Shown piece by piece: positions 10,560 to 22,382 of a stretch of DNA of 64,000 nucleotides (position 1 is the first letter of the stretch; each line of letters begins with the position of its first letter). The notes below the pieces were generated by a model, which ran no database searches, was not told the origin of the DNA, and saw nothing but the letters and a program-made list of their open reading frames with translations. This DNA comes from Euglena gracilis (taxonomy: Eukaryota; Euglenida; Euglenophyceae; Euglenales), in contig CP154957.1 of NCBI GenBank assembly GCA_039621445.1, positions 40,636,011 through 40,700,010 on the forward strand, read 5' to 3'. Both the position numbers and the translations under genes were made by a program.

Positions 10560-11400
10560 GTGCAACAAGCCGCCGCTGGAGCTGAATGCCTGGAACGCCC
10601 GGAGGTGGCGCTGGGCTGGCCGTTGGGGGACTCCGCGCCGCTGCACCCCATGGCCTTCGCCCGCCTGCTCCAACTACGCTGGCTGCTCCTCCTGGCGAAC
10701 GGCGAGGGCATCGCGAGCGTCATCCACCGGGCTGTGGCCCGCCCTTCCATGGTATGGTGCGAGCCCTCCCTGACGCTGCCGTCTGCTCTGGCGGCGGTGG
10801 GCTGGTCCATCAAGCGGACCGCGCAGTGCAGCCGTTCCGCGTCCTGGCCACGGCTGCTCCCAGAGCTGTCGCTGGCGGCCACGTCCTTGCTGTCCACAGA
10901 CGACATCAACGACCCCCATGAGCAGGCGGTGTTCACGGACGGCTCAGTCTCCGCTGGAGGAGGAGGTGCCGCGGTATGGCGTCCGGTGGATGGGGAGTCC
11001 CTGCTGCTCCACGTCCCCGCACCGCGCAGCAGCACCCATTGTGAGCTGCTCACCCTGGAGCTGGCGTTGGGCTTGCAGCCTACTCAGGTCCTCACCGACT
11101 CGCTGTGCGAGCTGCAGCTCCTCCATGGCTGGGGCTCGATGCCGGAGACGCGTCTGCTACGCTTCCCGGATCGGGTTGAATTGCGTCGGGCGCTGGCAGC
11201 CGCCGTGGCGTGTATCCTGCACGTGACGCTGGAGAAGGTGCGGGCTCATGACGACCGTGGGGTCCAGCGCCGGCTGTCAAAGGCGGTGGGCAATGATGCT
11301 GCTGATGCCCTGGCAAAGCAAGCGGCGGCGGGAAACGACCTCACCGTCTGTCCAGCCACCGGAGGACGTCCCGATGCTGGGTCCGGCGGGCGACCCGGTC
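10560..11400 (+). pseudogene. LINE-b RNase H domain
   Basis: VFTDGSVSAGGGGAAVW (about 10928) gives the first catalytic Asp. HCELLTLELALGL supplies the Glu, VLTDSLCEL the second Asp, and GNDAADALAKQAA the final Asp. This is the classical RNase H order and suits removal of the RNA strand after target-primed synthesis. It is preceded by RT thumb sequence and followed by a frame break near 11400. Confidence 0.8.
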
Positions 11401-11529
11401 GTGCTGTTGGATGGGCATGGCGCGGTGGTGCTCAGCGTCCCCTCCTCTTTCCCGGTTGCCTGGTGGCGACGTTGTCGGTGACTGTGGTCTTCCAAGGGAC
11501 CTCGCCCCCGGCTGGACCTCCTGTTCCCC

Positions 11530-13134
11530 GTGGGTTTGGATTTCGACTGGGCATCCTCCACCACCATGGTCCAGTCCGGCGGCTTCGTGCACAAGGTGGC
11601 CCCGCGGGTGATCAAGTGGGTCTCCCGTTTCCGTAGCGGTTGTCTCGCTACGCGGGAGCGTCTGGCACGGCACGGCATCGGCGGCGTGGTGTCACCTGTC
11701 TGCCTGTGCTGCGGGGTGGAGGTGGAGGACGACGCCCAAGTGCTGGCGGGCTGTCCGGCTACCGGCGCTGCCCCCCCCCCCTCCCGGCCCTGCTGGATGT
11801 GTGGGCGCTGGCCAGCGCTACCTCGAAGCTGAGTGTGCCGCCCCCTTCACTGGCATGGCTGACGGCGCACTGCCTCCCCCTGCTGGCGGCGCTGGTCCCC
11901 TCCACCGTGCTGCACCATCACGCTCTCCCAGCGGCGGATCCAATGCGGTTCATGCTCGCGTTGCACGTGGCCCTGGCTGAGCGCACGGCAGAACTCCTTC
12001 GCCGTCGTGGTAAGCTCATGGCCACCTCCCCGATGCTGGTCAACACGCCCTCAGACCAGCCCCCGGCGTCCCCCCAGTCGTGTCCCCGGCCCTGGCGGCG
12101 AGCAGCTCCTCGTGTGCATTGCCCCCGGAGCTGTGCCTCAGTGTCCCCGAGCTGCGGTCCCGGGAGCTTCAGCAGCGCCAGCGCCCCCCGGCCCCGCTTG
12201 CCCCAGCCGGTCCCCCGCAGGCCCCCCCGTGCGGTAGCCCCCGGCGGCGTTGGTTGCAGTCGCGCCTGGTCGTCTTGCTGCGGGAGCACACTGTGGTCTG
12301 CCCCGCCAGCCGCGGCTGCCGTTCGGGGGTCTTTCTGGACCTCTTTGCGGAGTTGGTGGGCGAGCACTATACGACGACCCCTGGCTCCTTGCCGGCTCAC
12401 CGCCTGTCTGGCTTCGCCAAGGCGCTGGCCAACCTGGTGGACTCCGCGGACCTGAGCCCCCCCCTCCAGCTGGCGGTCGGTGGCTGTACAACCGCACCCC
12501 CACTGTGCATCGGGATGCTGACCGCTGGCGGCGACGAGCTGAGCGAGAGCTGGCTGTCTGTCAGGTACCTCGCCCCGTGGCAACCATCAAGGAGGTGGAT
12601 GCTGGTCTGGCTGCTTGGCTGCGGTACCACCCCCACCTGCGGCGGCGGCGGTGGAGCAGGGGCTGCCGAGCAGAGCGCTTCTGCTGCTGTGGGAGGTGGA
12701 CAAGGGCATGCCCTTCCCATCCACTGCGGGCAGCTCGGAGTGTGCGCTGGTCCTGGTCCTCACCCGTCGCCTGCGCCGCCAGGTGGGCCTGGACGATGAG
12801 CTGCGGGACTACATGATCCTCCGAGACCTGGTCGGCGCCCTGGGACCTGGCTTGCGGGACAGCCACAACCAGCGCTTGCTGGTGCAGATCGTGCCGCCCG
12901 CCCCCGGGAGCCGGCTGCCTGGTACGAGCTCTTCCAGCAGCAGTGAAAAGACTTCTTGTCGTCTTTACGGGTCACCGCGCCAGCGGAGGACGCGGATCGT
13001 CGGCAGGCTCGAGCAGTGGAGGACCTGGCTCCAGCGAAGAGGCGGAGGACAGCCCCTCCGGCGCGGGCAGTGTCGGCCAAGCTCCCCGCCCTGCCGAGGT
13101 CGTCAGCAGTTTTCCCCTCTTGCCGTTTCGGTGA
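11530..13134 (+). pseudogene. LINE-b C-terminal region
   Basis: After RNase H comes a basic region and a Cys-rich motif CLCCGVEVEDDAQVLAGC (about 11705), like the C-terminal zinc knuckle of many LINEs but with Gln in the His position. A long region of uncertain function continues in several frames to about 13130, ending with a Gly/Ser-rich tail. I cannot assign an enzyme to this last part. Confidence 0.5.
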
Positions 13135-13204
13135 CCGTGCGCGGAATGGGCTCCCCGGCAGGCCGAGTGGGGGAAAAGAGTCACCCTGCGCTCCGTTAAA
13201 AAAA

Positions 13205-13655
13205 GGCACACGCTCCCCAAAAATTCCCCTTTTTTTGTGTCTTAGGTCCCTGAATATAGCCAGAACCTGGGTTCCGGCAGCCAAATAATTCAAAAATTTG
13301 GGAGGGGGACGGTATTTTTGGCCAACTCCTTGGGGGTGCCTCTGATGCAGCAGGGGGGGGAGGAAAAGCCTGGATTGAATTTAAAAAAGGGTAGAGGGGG
13401 GGGAGGAAGGACACCTTCACCTTGCTTCCCAGCGCCGCTTGCTGTTCTTTCTTTTGAATTTGAATATTTGCTTTTCGATTTACCTTCCGGATTGACCTTT
13501 TGAAATTCTTGGTCAATTGTTTCCTTGAAATCAGATTGAATTTTGATATTCCTTCCTTCAACCTGCACAATTCTTTGAATGAAACATTTGGAAGAGAGAA
13601 CCTGGGGGGAAAGTACACAGGTAAAAAAAAGTAGCGGAATGTGGCAGAATATTCG
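13205..13655. other. Spacer between LINE-b and Ty3-B, no gene seen
   Basis: Mixed composition with A/T-rich stretches (13430-13560) and G runs. I find no exon-like open frame, LTR end or terminal repeat here. In particular, the missing 3' half of Ty3-C is not found here. Confidence 0.5.
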
Positions 13656-15608
13656 CTAATTCCAGTGCGCAGGCGCCAGGCTGCCTCCCGCCGCCCACAC
13701 TCCCCTTCCTACCGAGGCGCCCGGCCTCGCCTGCCTTCGGCTAACCTCGGACGCGAGGGCGGTGGGCGATGCACACCTCATCGGCGAAGTAAATGAATTG
13801 TACAAACGAACGTCGGGGCGGTTCGGGTATACGGAGGGCAGGGGTGTGGCCTTGGCCTCGGCCTTGGACTTTGGCGTTTGGTGCCCGGGGGCGCCCCTCG
13901 TGTGTGGCCTCGCGCGCCACAGGAGCCTGGTCGGGGGCTGGCGTTGGTCCCCGGGGGGTCTGCTGGCAGGCCGGCAGACCGGCTCCTGTGGGAGCCTTGG
14001 GAGGGGGTGGAACTCCTCCGGCCTGTGGGCGGAGGCCACTGTCCTGCTGGGTGGCTTGGCAGGCGCGCCGCGCCGACAGGCAGGCTCGGTGCAGAGCCCG
14101 GAGCGTTGAGCCTTTCGGGGGGGCGGTGCGCTCCCCGGCTGGTTGGGGGTGGGGGGCGGTCCCTTGGGCTTTTTTGGGTTTTCTGGTGCCTGGGGGGTCT
14201 CTTCGGCTCGCCTCCTTTGCCCCCTGCCTGGCTTCCTTCGGCTGGCTAGGGGGGGGGGGCGTGCCTTTCTCTCCCTTGCGCCTGCTCGGTTCTCTTGTGG
14301 CGCTCTGGGGGGGGATGCTCCTTGCGCCCTCTTCGGTTCTCGTTTGGCGCTCTGGGGCTCCGGTGGGTGTGGGCGCCCCTGGGGGGGGGCGCTGTTTTTT
14401 TTTTTGTGGGCGCCCCTGGGTGGGCGCTTTTTTTTGCCCAGAGAGTCCCCCTGGGGTCTTCTGCCTTGGTGTGTGGGGGGGGTCTTTGGTCGTTCTCTCT
14501 GGGCCCCCTGGGGGGGGGGGCCTTGGTTGGTGGCCTCTGGGCCCCCGGGGGGGGGCGGTCTTGAGTTTGTGGCCTCTGGCTGGTTGCCTCTGGGGCCCCC
14601 TGGAAGGGGGGGTCCGGCTCGGTTGCCTCTGGGGCCCCGGGGGGGGGGAGGGTCCTTGCTCGATGGCCCTGTGGGGCCCCTTGGGGGGGTCTTGTCTCGG
14701 TGGTCCTCTGGGGCCTCTCGGTGGCCCTCTGGGGGCCTTGGATCGGTGGCCATCTGGGGCCTCTCGTCTTGCTTGTGCCCCCTGGGGGGCTTTGGCTGTT
14801 CGGTGCCCCCTGGGGGTGGAGGGCTGGCTTCGGTTTCCCCGGGGGGGGGGTGGCTTCGGTTCCCCTGGGGGGGGGGGGGGGTGGCTTCGGTTCCCCCTGG
14901 GGGGGCCTGGCTGGCTTCGGTTCCCCCTGGGGGGTGGCTTGCTTCGGATCCCCCTGGGGGGGGGGGGCCTGGCTGGCTTCGGTTCCCCCTGGGGGGTGGG
15001 GGCTGGCTAGCTTCGGTTCCCCCTGTGGGTGGGCTGGCTGGCTTCGGTTCCTCCTGGGGTGGGGGGGGGGCTGGCAGGGGGGTGGCTTGGCTCGGTGCCA
15101 CCTGGGGGGGGGGGGGGCGGGCTGTCTGTCTTGGGGTCGGCTGCCTGGCTCCCTCTCTCCCCTGGGGGGGGGGTGCCTGGCTGCCTTGGCTGTCTGCCTC
15201 CCCTCGCTGGCTGGGAGGTGGCTGGCTGGTGGCCCCCTTGGGCCGCTGGCTTGTCTGTGTGGCCTCTGCACCCCGCTCTCTCCCGGCCGTTGTCTTCCCT
15301 TGGCCGGCTGGGGGGGTCTGCTCTGCCCCTGGCTGCCGCCCGCCTCTGGCTTCCGGCCTTGGGCGCCAGCCTCCTCCTGCCTCAACAGTATCAGTGTCAG
15401 TTCGAAGGACAGGGGCAGAGACATCCGCTGCCGTCCGTCGGCTCGCCTCCGACGGTGTAGTCTCCACGTACCCAGCCTCCGCCAGCGTCTTGGTGATCTG
15501 CGCAGCAGGCACTCTGGCGAATCGGCAGGCAAGGAACGGCAGCAGCAGCAGCAGCCCCACAAATACACCCCCCGCTACCCAGTACGTTTTGACGCCAGGC
15601 TTTTCCAA
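13656..15608 (-). CDS. Proline-rich ORF with one membrane segment, doubtful gene
   Basis: A 650-codon open frame. Residues 11-28 (VAGGVFVGLLLLLPFLAC) look like a single transmembrane segment. Most of the rest is Pro/Gly/Glu repeats encoded by the G-rich minisatellite, ending in a more complex basic tail. It lies 3' of the chromodomain, where some retroelements carry an extra ORF. The alternative is that it is untranslated 3' sequence or LTR kept open by the repeat period. I see no fusion-protein or envelope hallmarks. Confidence 0.25.
   Translation of the reverse strand: MEKPGVKTYWVAGGVFVGLLLLLPFLACRFARVPAAQITKTLAEAGYVETTPSEASRRTAADVSAPVLRTDTDTVEAGGGWRPRPEARGGRQPGAEQTPPAGQGKTTAGRERGAEATQTSQRPKGATSQPPPSQRGEADSQGSQAPPPQGREGARQPTPRQTARPPPPQVAPSQATPLPAPPPPQEEPKPASPPTGGTEASQPPPPRGNRSQPGPPPPGGSEASHPPGGTEASQAPPGGTEATPPPPQGNRSHPPPGETEASPPPPGGTEQPKPPRGHKQDERPQMATDPRPPEGHREAPEDHRDKTPPRGPTGPSSKDPPPPRGPRGNRAGPPLPGGPRGNQPEATNSRPPPPGGPEATNQGPPPQGAQRERPKTPPTHQGRRPQGDSLGKKKRPPRGAHKKKNSAPPQGRPHPPEPQSAKREPKRAQGASPPRAPQENRAGARERKARPPPLASRRKPGRGQRRRAEETPQAPENPKKPKGPPPTPNQPGSAPPPRKAQRSGLCTEPACRRGAPAKPPSRTVASAHRPEEFHPLPRLPQEPVCRPASRPPGDQRQPPTRLLWRARPHTRGAPGHQTPKSKAEAKATPLPSVYPNRPDVRLYNSFTSPMRCASPTALASEVSRRQARPGASVGRGVWAAGGSLAPAHWN
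14110..15340. repeat. G-rich minisatellite downstream of Ty3-B chromodomain
   Basis: Imperfect tandem units of about 20-35 bp built on GGCTTCGGTTCCCCCTGGGG, densest at 14820-15110, with runs of up to about 14 G. The G tracts on the plus strand could form quadruplexes. Long open frames on both strands are composition effects. Confidence 0.8.
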
Positions 15609-16371
15609 CCACCCCCGGGGCGGTGGGCTGGCTTGGGTAGCCGTGGGTAGGGGAAAATGGGTGGCCTCCGGGTTGGGGCCGGAAAGGGCCGGGACTCACC
15701 AGGCCTGCGTTGGGGGGATTGAGGACGCAGACACCGGCGGTGGTGCCCTCTCGCCGCCTTGAGGCTGAGGACGGGTCCTGGAGGTGCAACGGGAAGGAGC
15801 CATGGGTGGCGAAGGCTCCATCGGGACAGGGGATGAACGGGGCGCACTGGGTATGGGGGTGCGCTGGCAGGAAATGGTGTGAGAGGAACTTGGACGGCGT
15901 GGCACAGGCCGGCGGCATGGGGCGGTGCCGGCCCGTACACACCGGGAAGGCCGCAGGCGGAGGAGGCACCGCGTCCCCGCCCGCAGCCGGGAAATGGTTC
16001 GGAATGGGCACATGCGGAGGATGGGTGAACATCGCAGAGGCAGCCACAGCCGCCTGGGTGGCAGCCACAGCAGCCTGGGTGGCAGCCACCACCGTCGCCT
16101 GGGGGGCGGCCACAGCAGCCTGGGAGGCAGCCACAGACGCCTGGGGGGCAGCGTGTCGCAGCAAGGGAGCGAACGCAGACACGGGCTGCGCACACTCAGC
16201 TCCTGTCGATGGACACACCAAAGTTGATACCGGAGCAGAGGGGATCTGGGGATCAGCCTCCTGCGACAGCTGGGGAAACGCAGAGACGGAGGGACGGTCG
16301 GACGGGTGGTGTGCGAAGCGCAGCGGGACGGGCTGGTGCGATGCAGCGGCGGCGGCGGTCCGCGGTGGATC

Positions 16372-18039
16372 CTAACCTAGCGCTGGCGGTGGATCGCGTG
16401 TCGGGACGTGCCGTGCTGCAGGCACCGCTGTGCCCACTGGGGGGTCCGCTGAATCCCCTTCCCGGCTGCTTACCTCGTCGTCCTTCTTGATGTCCTCGTC
16501 GGGCCAGACCCACTCCTCGGGTGGGTCCTCCCACTCGGTATTGTTGATGACCTCCTGCTCCTGCTTCTTCACCTCCGCGATGATGACCGCCACCTCAGCC
16601 GGGTTGCGGTGGAGGTAGTCCAGCAGGTCCACCTTGAGCTTCTTGGACTTGGCGTACTCGATCATCTGGTGAGAGTAGCGATGGAATAAATTCTTCAACG
16701 GCTCCCACGTGAGAGTCGGGTGGCCCTCCCACTTCACCTCGAACTCCGAGTCGCCGTCGTCTCGTCGGCGGTGCCGCCGTATCTCCTCCACCGTCCACTC
16801 CTCGATGTCCACGTCTTCCTGCGGCCTGGCTTGCCGGTAGGCGAACATCTTGGGCGGGTCCCACAACCGCGTGTCATCGCGGTAGGCCTTCAGCTGGCAG
16901 CAGAGGGCCTCTTGGCGGCGGCCCTCCTACAGCTCCAGCTCGTACGAGTGCTCGCCACGGCGCGCGGTGACCCGGGCTGGGCCAAGCCAGTAGCTCTCGA
17001 GCTTCTGGCCCGGCCGCCTCGGAGGCCGGAGGTACCACACGAGGTCTCCCTTGGCGAACTCCTCAACGACCTTCCTGCTCCGGTTCTTCTGGTCCGCTTG
17101 CCGCTTGTGGAGGTCGTTGAGGACGTCGGCGACCTTCTGGTCCACGGCCTTCTGTCTCTCGAAGAACGAGACGGCATCCTGCACCATGACCGGGGCCTTG
17201 TGCGGTACGCCACCAGTCCACCGATGCCGTCCATACTGCACCTCGTACGGACTGAGGCCGTGCTGCGCCTTGGAGTCGTTCAGCTTCTGCACTGCCCTGG
17301 GCAGGGATTCCACCCAGGTTATCGGGGCCTCAGCCCTCTCGATCCGGATCCGCTTCTGCAGCTGCGCACCGAGGGACTCCGCCCGCCCGTTCGCCGCGTG
17401 GTGTTACGCCTGGGCGTAGGCGTGGTGGATCCCGTGCAGGCCGCACATGCTGCGCCACCACGCGCCAGCAAAGTGCGGCCCGCGATCACTGGTGATCACG
17501 CTGGGCAGCCCGTGCGGCGACCAACACTAACGGTACATCGCCTTGGCCATTGTGGCGGCGGTGAGGCCGCGCGTGTGGTGGGCCGTGGCCACGACCCACC
17601 CACTGTGGCGATCGACGCAGGCGGCGAACACGTTGTACATCTGCCCCTCGAAGTCCACCTCCGGCATCACGAAGAGGTCGATGGCCACAGACGCCATGAT
17701 GTACGGCGGGACGGGCGTCGGGCAGACCTTCAGCCGCAGCGGCTGGTGCGGGTGCTCGGTGGCCTGGCACACCGGGCACGTCCGCTGCAGCCCGCTGGCC
17801 ACCTTCGCCGCCTGCATCCGGTCCGCGAAGACGTAGGTGCGCTCGGCCTCCCCCACCAGCCGGTCTCCGCCAATGTGACCGGAGACTAAGTGCTGCTCCA
17901 TCAGCGCCTCCGCCAGCAGCCCGCTCGGCACACACCACCTCCCCGTCGAGACGAGCCGATCATCCACCAGCTGGAACCCGCTGGGCCAGCCTGGGCCGTT
18001 GTGGGCCTGGTCCCAGACGGGCTTCCAGCGCGGGCACAC
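16372..18039 (-). pseudogene. Ty3-B integrase and chromodomain
   Basis: One continuous frame interrupted by stops. The His/Cys zinc domain is at the start (QHLVSGHIGG...TCPVC). The catalytic core follows with Asp in SVAIDLF, Asp in ITSDRGPHF and Glu in NGRAES. The C-terminal part contains DLVWYLRPP. After a stop at 16927-16929 the same frame gives a chromodomain (WTVEEIRRHRR, FEVKWEGHPTLTWEP), expected to bind modified histone tails and steer insertion. In-frame stops lie near 17527 (TAG), at about 17407 (TAA, where Ty3-A has Tyr) and at 16927 (TAG). The acidic tail ends at 16372. Confidence 0.85.
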
Positions 18040-18053
18040 CGCATACGCCTTGC

Positions 18054-19528
18054 TCAGTCCATGTCGAAGACGTTGATGTCCAGGTCAAGCTGCGGGGGCA
18101 CGGGATCAGCGGTTGACGGCACACCTGCTGCGGGCGCTGCAGACGGGACTGACGCGGCCGGTGACGGCACACCGGCTGCGGACGCTGGGACGGGCATGGC
18201 CGGTGATGACACACCGGCTGTGGGCGCTGCGGGCGGTGCGATGGACTGCGGTGCGGTGGACTGCGGTGCTGGCACGGACGCTGGTGATGCGATGTACGAC
18301 GCAGATGGTGGGACTGCCGCAGACGATGAAGACGGTGGGACTGCTGCGGCCGCGGGAGACGAGGCTGACGGGTGTATCTCGCGTGGGTGCTCGGATCGCG
18401 TATCGTGCGGGGCGTCTGCTGGGGCGTCTCGGGCGTTGTGCTTCGTGTCGAGGCGGCTGCGCGTGGTGACGGCGATGTGGGACGCTGACGGGACCGCGGC
18501 GAACGACTGGAGCGGGATCAGTTGGATGACGGCCAGCTCTCTCCCGTCCTTCAGGGTTGACCTCTCCACCTGTTCCGCCTTGGTCTCCTCGTCCTTGGGA
18601 TGCACCGCCTTCGGCGTGGACTTCTCGCGCAGCTTCTTCTCCAGGATGTGGGCCTTCATCTCCTTCGTGTCGGCCTCGGTGCCGTGCCACGAGGTGTCGC
18701 GCCAGCCTTGTGAGGCCGGGTAGGCCCAGCGGGACATGACATCGCCCACCACGTTGGTCTCGCCGGGGACGTGCACCACGGTGATGCGGAACTCGTTGAG
18801 CTTCGCATGCCATCTGGCCAGCCTCCCCTGCGGGCCCACTCCGGCGACGTACTCCTTGTACCACGACTCCTGGCTGCCGTGTCGGTCAGGAGGAGGATCT
18901 CGTTGTCCAGCAGGAAGCCCACCCACTTGTCGAGGGCGGCCACCACGGCATACGTCTCCTTGGCCCGGACATCCCACCGAAGGCGCTGCCCCTCGGTGAG
19001 TCTCCGGGAAATGAAGTCCACCGGGACGGAGGCCCCCGGCCGCAGGTCCTCCACCCGCGGCACGCCGTCGATGTTCGGGAACTGCTCCAGCACCGCTCCG
19101 ATGGCGTAGTCCGACGCGTCGGTGCACAGGACGAACGGCTTGGCTGGATCGATGTGGTACAGCTCCAGGTCGGCGACGAGGGCCTTCTTCAGCTTGTCGA
19201 ACGCCTGCTTCTCCTGCTCCGTCCACACCACTGGGTGCTTGGATCCCGCCTTGGTCAGCTCCCTCGGCAACTTCAGCTTCTCCTGCAACGTCGCCGCCAG
19301 CGCCGCGTAGAGTCTCACGTAGCCTGCATAGTAATTGCAGACGCCGAGAAACGCGCGGAGACTGCTGACCGTCGGCGGCAGCTGCCAATGCTGCACCGCC
19401 GACAGTTTGCCTGGGGCAGGCGCACTCCTGCCGTGCCCCAGGACATGCCCCACGAACTCGACCTGCCTCATTAAGAGCTCGACCTTGCGGCTGTCGCTGA
19501 CCCATCTGTCCTTCTCCAAGGCCAGCAA
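18054..19528 (-). pseudogene. Ty3-B RNase H and connector
   Basis: The RT thumb and start of RNase H read in one frame (FVGHVLGHG, LRAFLGVCNYYAGY, then FVLCTDASDYAIGAVLEQ with the catalytic Asp). After a frameshift near 18885 the tail continues (WHAKLNEFRITVVHVPGETN, VGDVMSRWAYP). A connector rich in Ala, Ser and Pro then leads to the integrase. Its role in an active element would be degradation of template RNA. Confidence 0.8.
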
Positions 19529-21486
19529 CGTCTCACGGACGTCTCGGGCATGCTTCTGGTAGAATTCCTCGTCCGTCTCCTCCGCTCCCTGCGCGTACTG
19601 ACGATGATGTCGTCAAAGTACGGGCGGGAGTGTGCTTTCACCGCCGCGCAGGTGGCGTCGATGTCCCGCTGCAGGAGGGCGGGCCCGACGTTGATCCCCT
19701 GCGGGACCACACGCCACTGCCACAGCCCACCCGGCAGCTCCACGTTTGTCACCGGTCGGCTCTCCTCTGCCAAGGCCGCCTGGTGGAACGCGTCCCGCAA
19801 GTCGATGGTGCTGAAGAGGGTACACTTCGCCTGCTTCGCCACGATCTCCTCCGTCAAGGGCAAGGGGTAGCTGTCCGCCATGATCTGCAGGTTCGTCACC
19901 GCGTAATCACACACCATCCTCCACTTCCAATTCTTCTTCCGAATCAGGAAGGCCGCCGCCCGCCACGGGCCGCGGCCCGGCTCCAACTTCCGGTCGCGGC
20001 GGCACTCCTCCTCCATTTCCCGCACCGCCTCCAGCCTCTCGCCCTTCAGGTGGATCACCCTCCCCACCGCCGGCTGGGCGTTTGGCTTGAGGTGCAGCAC
20101 CGCCATCCCGTGCTGGCCTCGGGGTGGCGGATCGGGGTGGACGCGGTCGCAGAAGACGCGGCCCTCGAACTCCTTGAGCATCTCGGCGCGCAGCTGGACG
20201 GCTAGCGGATGCTGCTCCTCCGCCTCGGCCGTGACCACCCCACGGACTTCCTTCGCCTCCTTGGCAGCGTCGATCAGCACGTTGACCACCATTACCTCCT
20301 CCTCGGCGTCCAGGGCCTCGTCCTCCTCGTCTCCGTCTGGGCCGTTGACCCCGACGGTGAGCTTCATCTTCCTCACTTCGGCCTCCATCTCCTCCTCCAC
20401 TTCGGACGGCGTGCCGGGCAACGGCGACGGGCTGCGGCCTCGGACGGTCGCGTGGGTGCGTGTGCTTAGCGCTGCGATCTCGCTTGCTTCGGTGCCGGCG
20501 ATGACCCATCGGTGGTCGTCGTGGAGCTGGAGCGCATCCCGCAAGGGTTGCACATCCAGCCTGTGCTCCTTCAGCCAGGGGTAACCCGGAATCAGGTCAC
20601 ACCCTTTATCACCGTCATGGACGGTGATCTGGCTGTGCCACCTCTTCACTCCTCCACTCCTCACAGCTTCACACCTCGCGTTGAACACCAGGATGACGTC
20701 CGCCTCGTTGCTGCCGCCTGCCAGCAGGTCGCCGTTCACGGTCCGCGCCAGCAGCGGCCGCTCGCTGCGGCGGAAACATCCGTTCGGGAACAAGTCCCGA
20801 CGGATCAGCGACGTCTGCTCCCCCGTGTCGATGAGGGCCTTCGCCTTCTCCTCCCGGCCGTCGATCTCGATGACCACGTCCAGCATCAGCTGATAGCTGC
20901 CGCCCCGCCTCTCCATGCGGCCCACCTGGAAGGGCCGGCTGGGGCGGTACTTCCACGGACGGACGGTGACCTTGTGGACCTTCCGCGGGGGGTGGGGCTC
21001 GTCGGCGGCGGTGATGACGGCTCGGCGGGTGGATCGTTGTGCAGCTCGGCGGGGGTGCACGATGATTGGTGGGTGCACGATTGCGGTCGTTGGCGCGGAG
21101 GTCGGGACAGCGCCGCTGCTTGCGGGGGCAGCGCCGTCCGGCTTTGCGGTGTGGTGGCGGACGCGGGTGCCGGTGACGGCGGGGATGGCGATTACGGGCT
21201 GGACGGCACGGCTGCTCGGCGTACTGGTGGGGTGCCCTCGCACAGATATCGTACTACTCCTTCGGGAATGCAATACGCCTGCTCTCGGGTACCGCGCTGC
21301 TGGGATGCCCCTCCCTGCTGCCGTCGGTGATGTCGCCGTCCATCTTGCTCCTCCACGATTGTTCTCGCACTGGCCGTCGCACACGATGTCCTGCATGGGG
21401 GCCATGGAGTCCGCGATCCAGAAGCGTGTGGGCTTGCGATAGCCCCACGCCTCGAACATGCAGTAGTCCACGTCGACGTACTGCAT
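19471..21486 (-). pseudogene. Ty3-B protease and reverse transcriptase
   Basis: A 671-codon frame. It begins within the C-terminal part of the methyltransferase (DVDYCMFEAWGYRKPTRFW, CDGQC), then a Pro/Ala linker. A retroviral-type aspartic protease follows (ALIDTGEQTSLI, DTG at about 20824-20832), then RT with MVCDYAVTNLQ, FSTIDLRDAFHQ and YFDD at 19609-19620. Methyltransferase tail, protease and RT share one frame here, unlike Ty3-A. The frame is lost just after the YFDD box. Confidence 0.85.
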
Positions 21487-21850
21487 GTCCTCGACGACCT
21501 TGCGGTGGCGAAGTTTCCCGTAGCAGGGATTCTCCAGCTACCACCGGGACGGCCGCAGGTAGGCGATAATCTCCTTCGTCTTGCGGACCAGCAAGTCAGC
21601 CTTCTGCAGCCGCCGCCTCCTGGTCGTCATCGCGCTGGAGTACTTGGTGCACGGCAGCGAGGCGGCGACCAACTCGAAGTCGCGGCGCCAGTACTCCTCC
21701 CAGTACCGCCAGCGCCGCACGTCCACCGTCTTGTCCGCCTCCACCGCGGGTCGGCGTCCACCGAGACGACCGAATAGCCGAGCTTCTCCAGCGCCCGCTT
21801 CACCGAACCCCTTCCGGAGAACAGGTCCAGTGCGGACCTCTTTAGTGTCG
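21340..21850 (-). pseudogene. Ty3-B C5-cytosine methyltransferase domain
   Basis: The SAM-binding motif I is LDLFSGRGSV (LDLF at 21819-21830). It is followed by VSVDADP and, after a frameshift near 21745, the motif IV loop ASLPCTKYS with the catalytic Cys. Then comes ENPCYGKLR, the ENP-type motif VI, and the conserved tail PTRFW...CDGQC. A TAG at 21538-21540 replaces the Trp that precedes LENP in related copies. One frameshift and one nonsense codon thus break an otherwise recognisable enzyme. The family resembles the short viral and phage-like C5 methylases. Confidence 0.8.
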
Positions 21851-22382
21851 AGGTTGTCGGTGATGATGCAGCCGGCTTCGGTGCCGCCCGGGAGGACAGT
21901 GCGCTCTGCGGAGGCAGCGGGGCGCTGTTTGCTGCGGGCGCGGAACGTGGTGCCGCTGACGGCGCTGCTGATGGCGGGGGCAGCGTCGTCCGGCTTGGTG
22001 CGGTCTGGCGCGGTGTTTGCTCCTGCTGCTGCCGGGCTGGGGGCGCCGCGGTGGCACGATGCTGCGTAGACGATGGCACGGACGCTGCTGGCTTGGCGGG
22101 GAGCGGGGACTGCGCAGACGAGACCGGTCGCGCCGCAGACGGTTGCTCGGAACGACGGGACTTCTTCTGTAACACGGACCAGTAGTTGTTTGTCGAAATC
22201 CGATGGGCCCCGCCTTGACCGTGTGCTTCAGGGCACGGTCTCTCCCCTCCTTGGGAGATTTGGGGCTTGCTGGGTCTGGGGGGCGTGCGGGGCTCTTGGG
22301 TGATTGCCCGCACGCTCACGCTGGCGTTGGGATTTGACGGCCGGCCCAGACCCCCATCCTGGGGCCTGGGCGGCCCCGTCAC

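Larger units (their letters stand above)
8736..13204 (+). mobile_element. LINE-b: second non-LTR retrotransposon, 5'-truncated
   Basis: The order is: tail of an apurinic-type endonuclease, linker region, RT, RNase H, Cys-rich knuckle, long C-terminal region, and a run of seven A at 13198-13204 as a candidate 3' end. It is GC-rich throughout, and many frameshifts and stops show it is dead. The strand matches LINE-a, and the join to LINE-a near 8735 has no spacer. Confidence 0.75.

Noticed and set aside
14143-15762. 539-codon plus-strand frame in the G-rich region
   Set aside because: Gly/Leu/Trp-rich composition produced by the minisatellite; antisense to the Ty3-B 3' region, with no domain.
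19122-21330. Several plus-strand frames of 100-270 codons antisense to Ty3-B
   Set aside because: The minus strand carries clear RT and protease motifs; the plus frames are GC-rich shadows.
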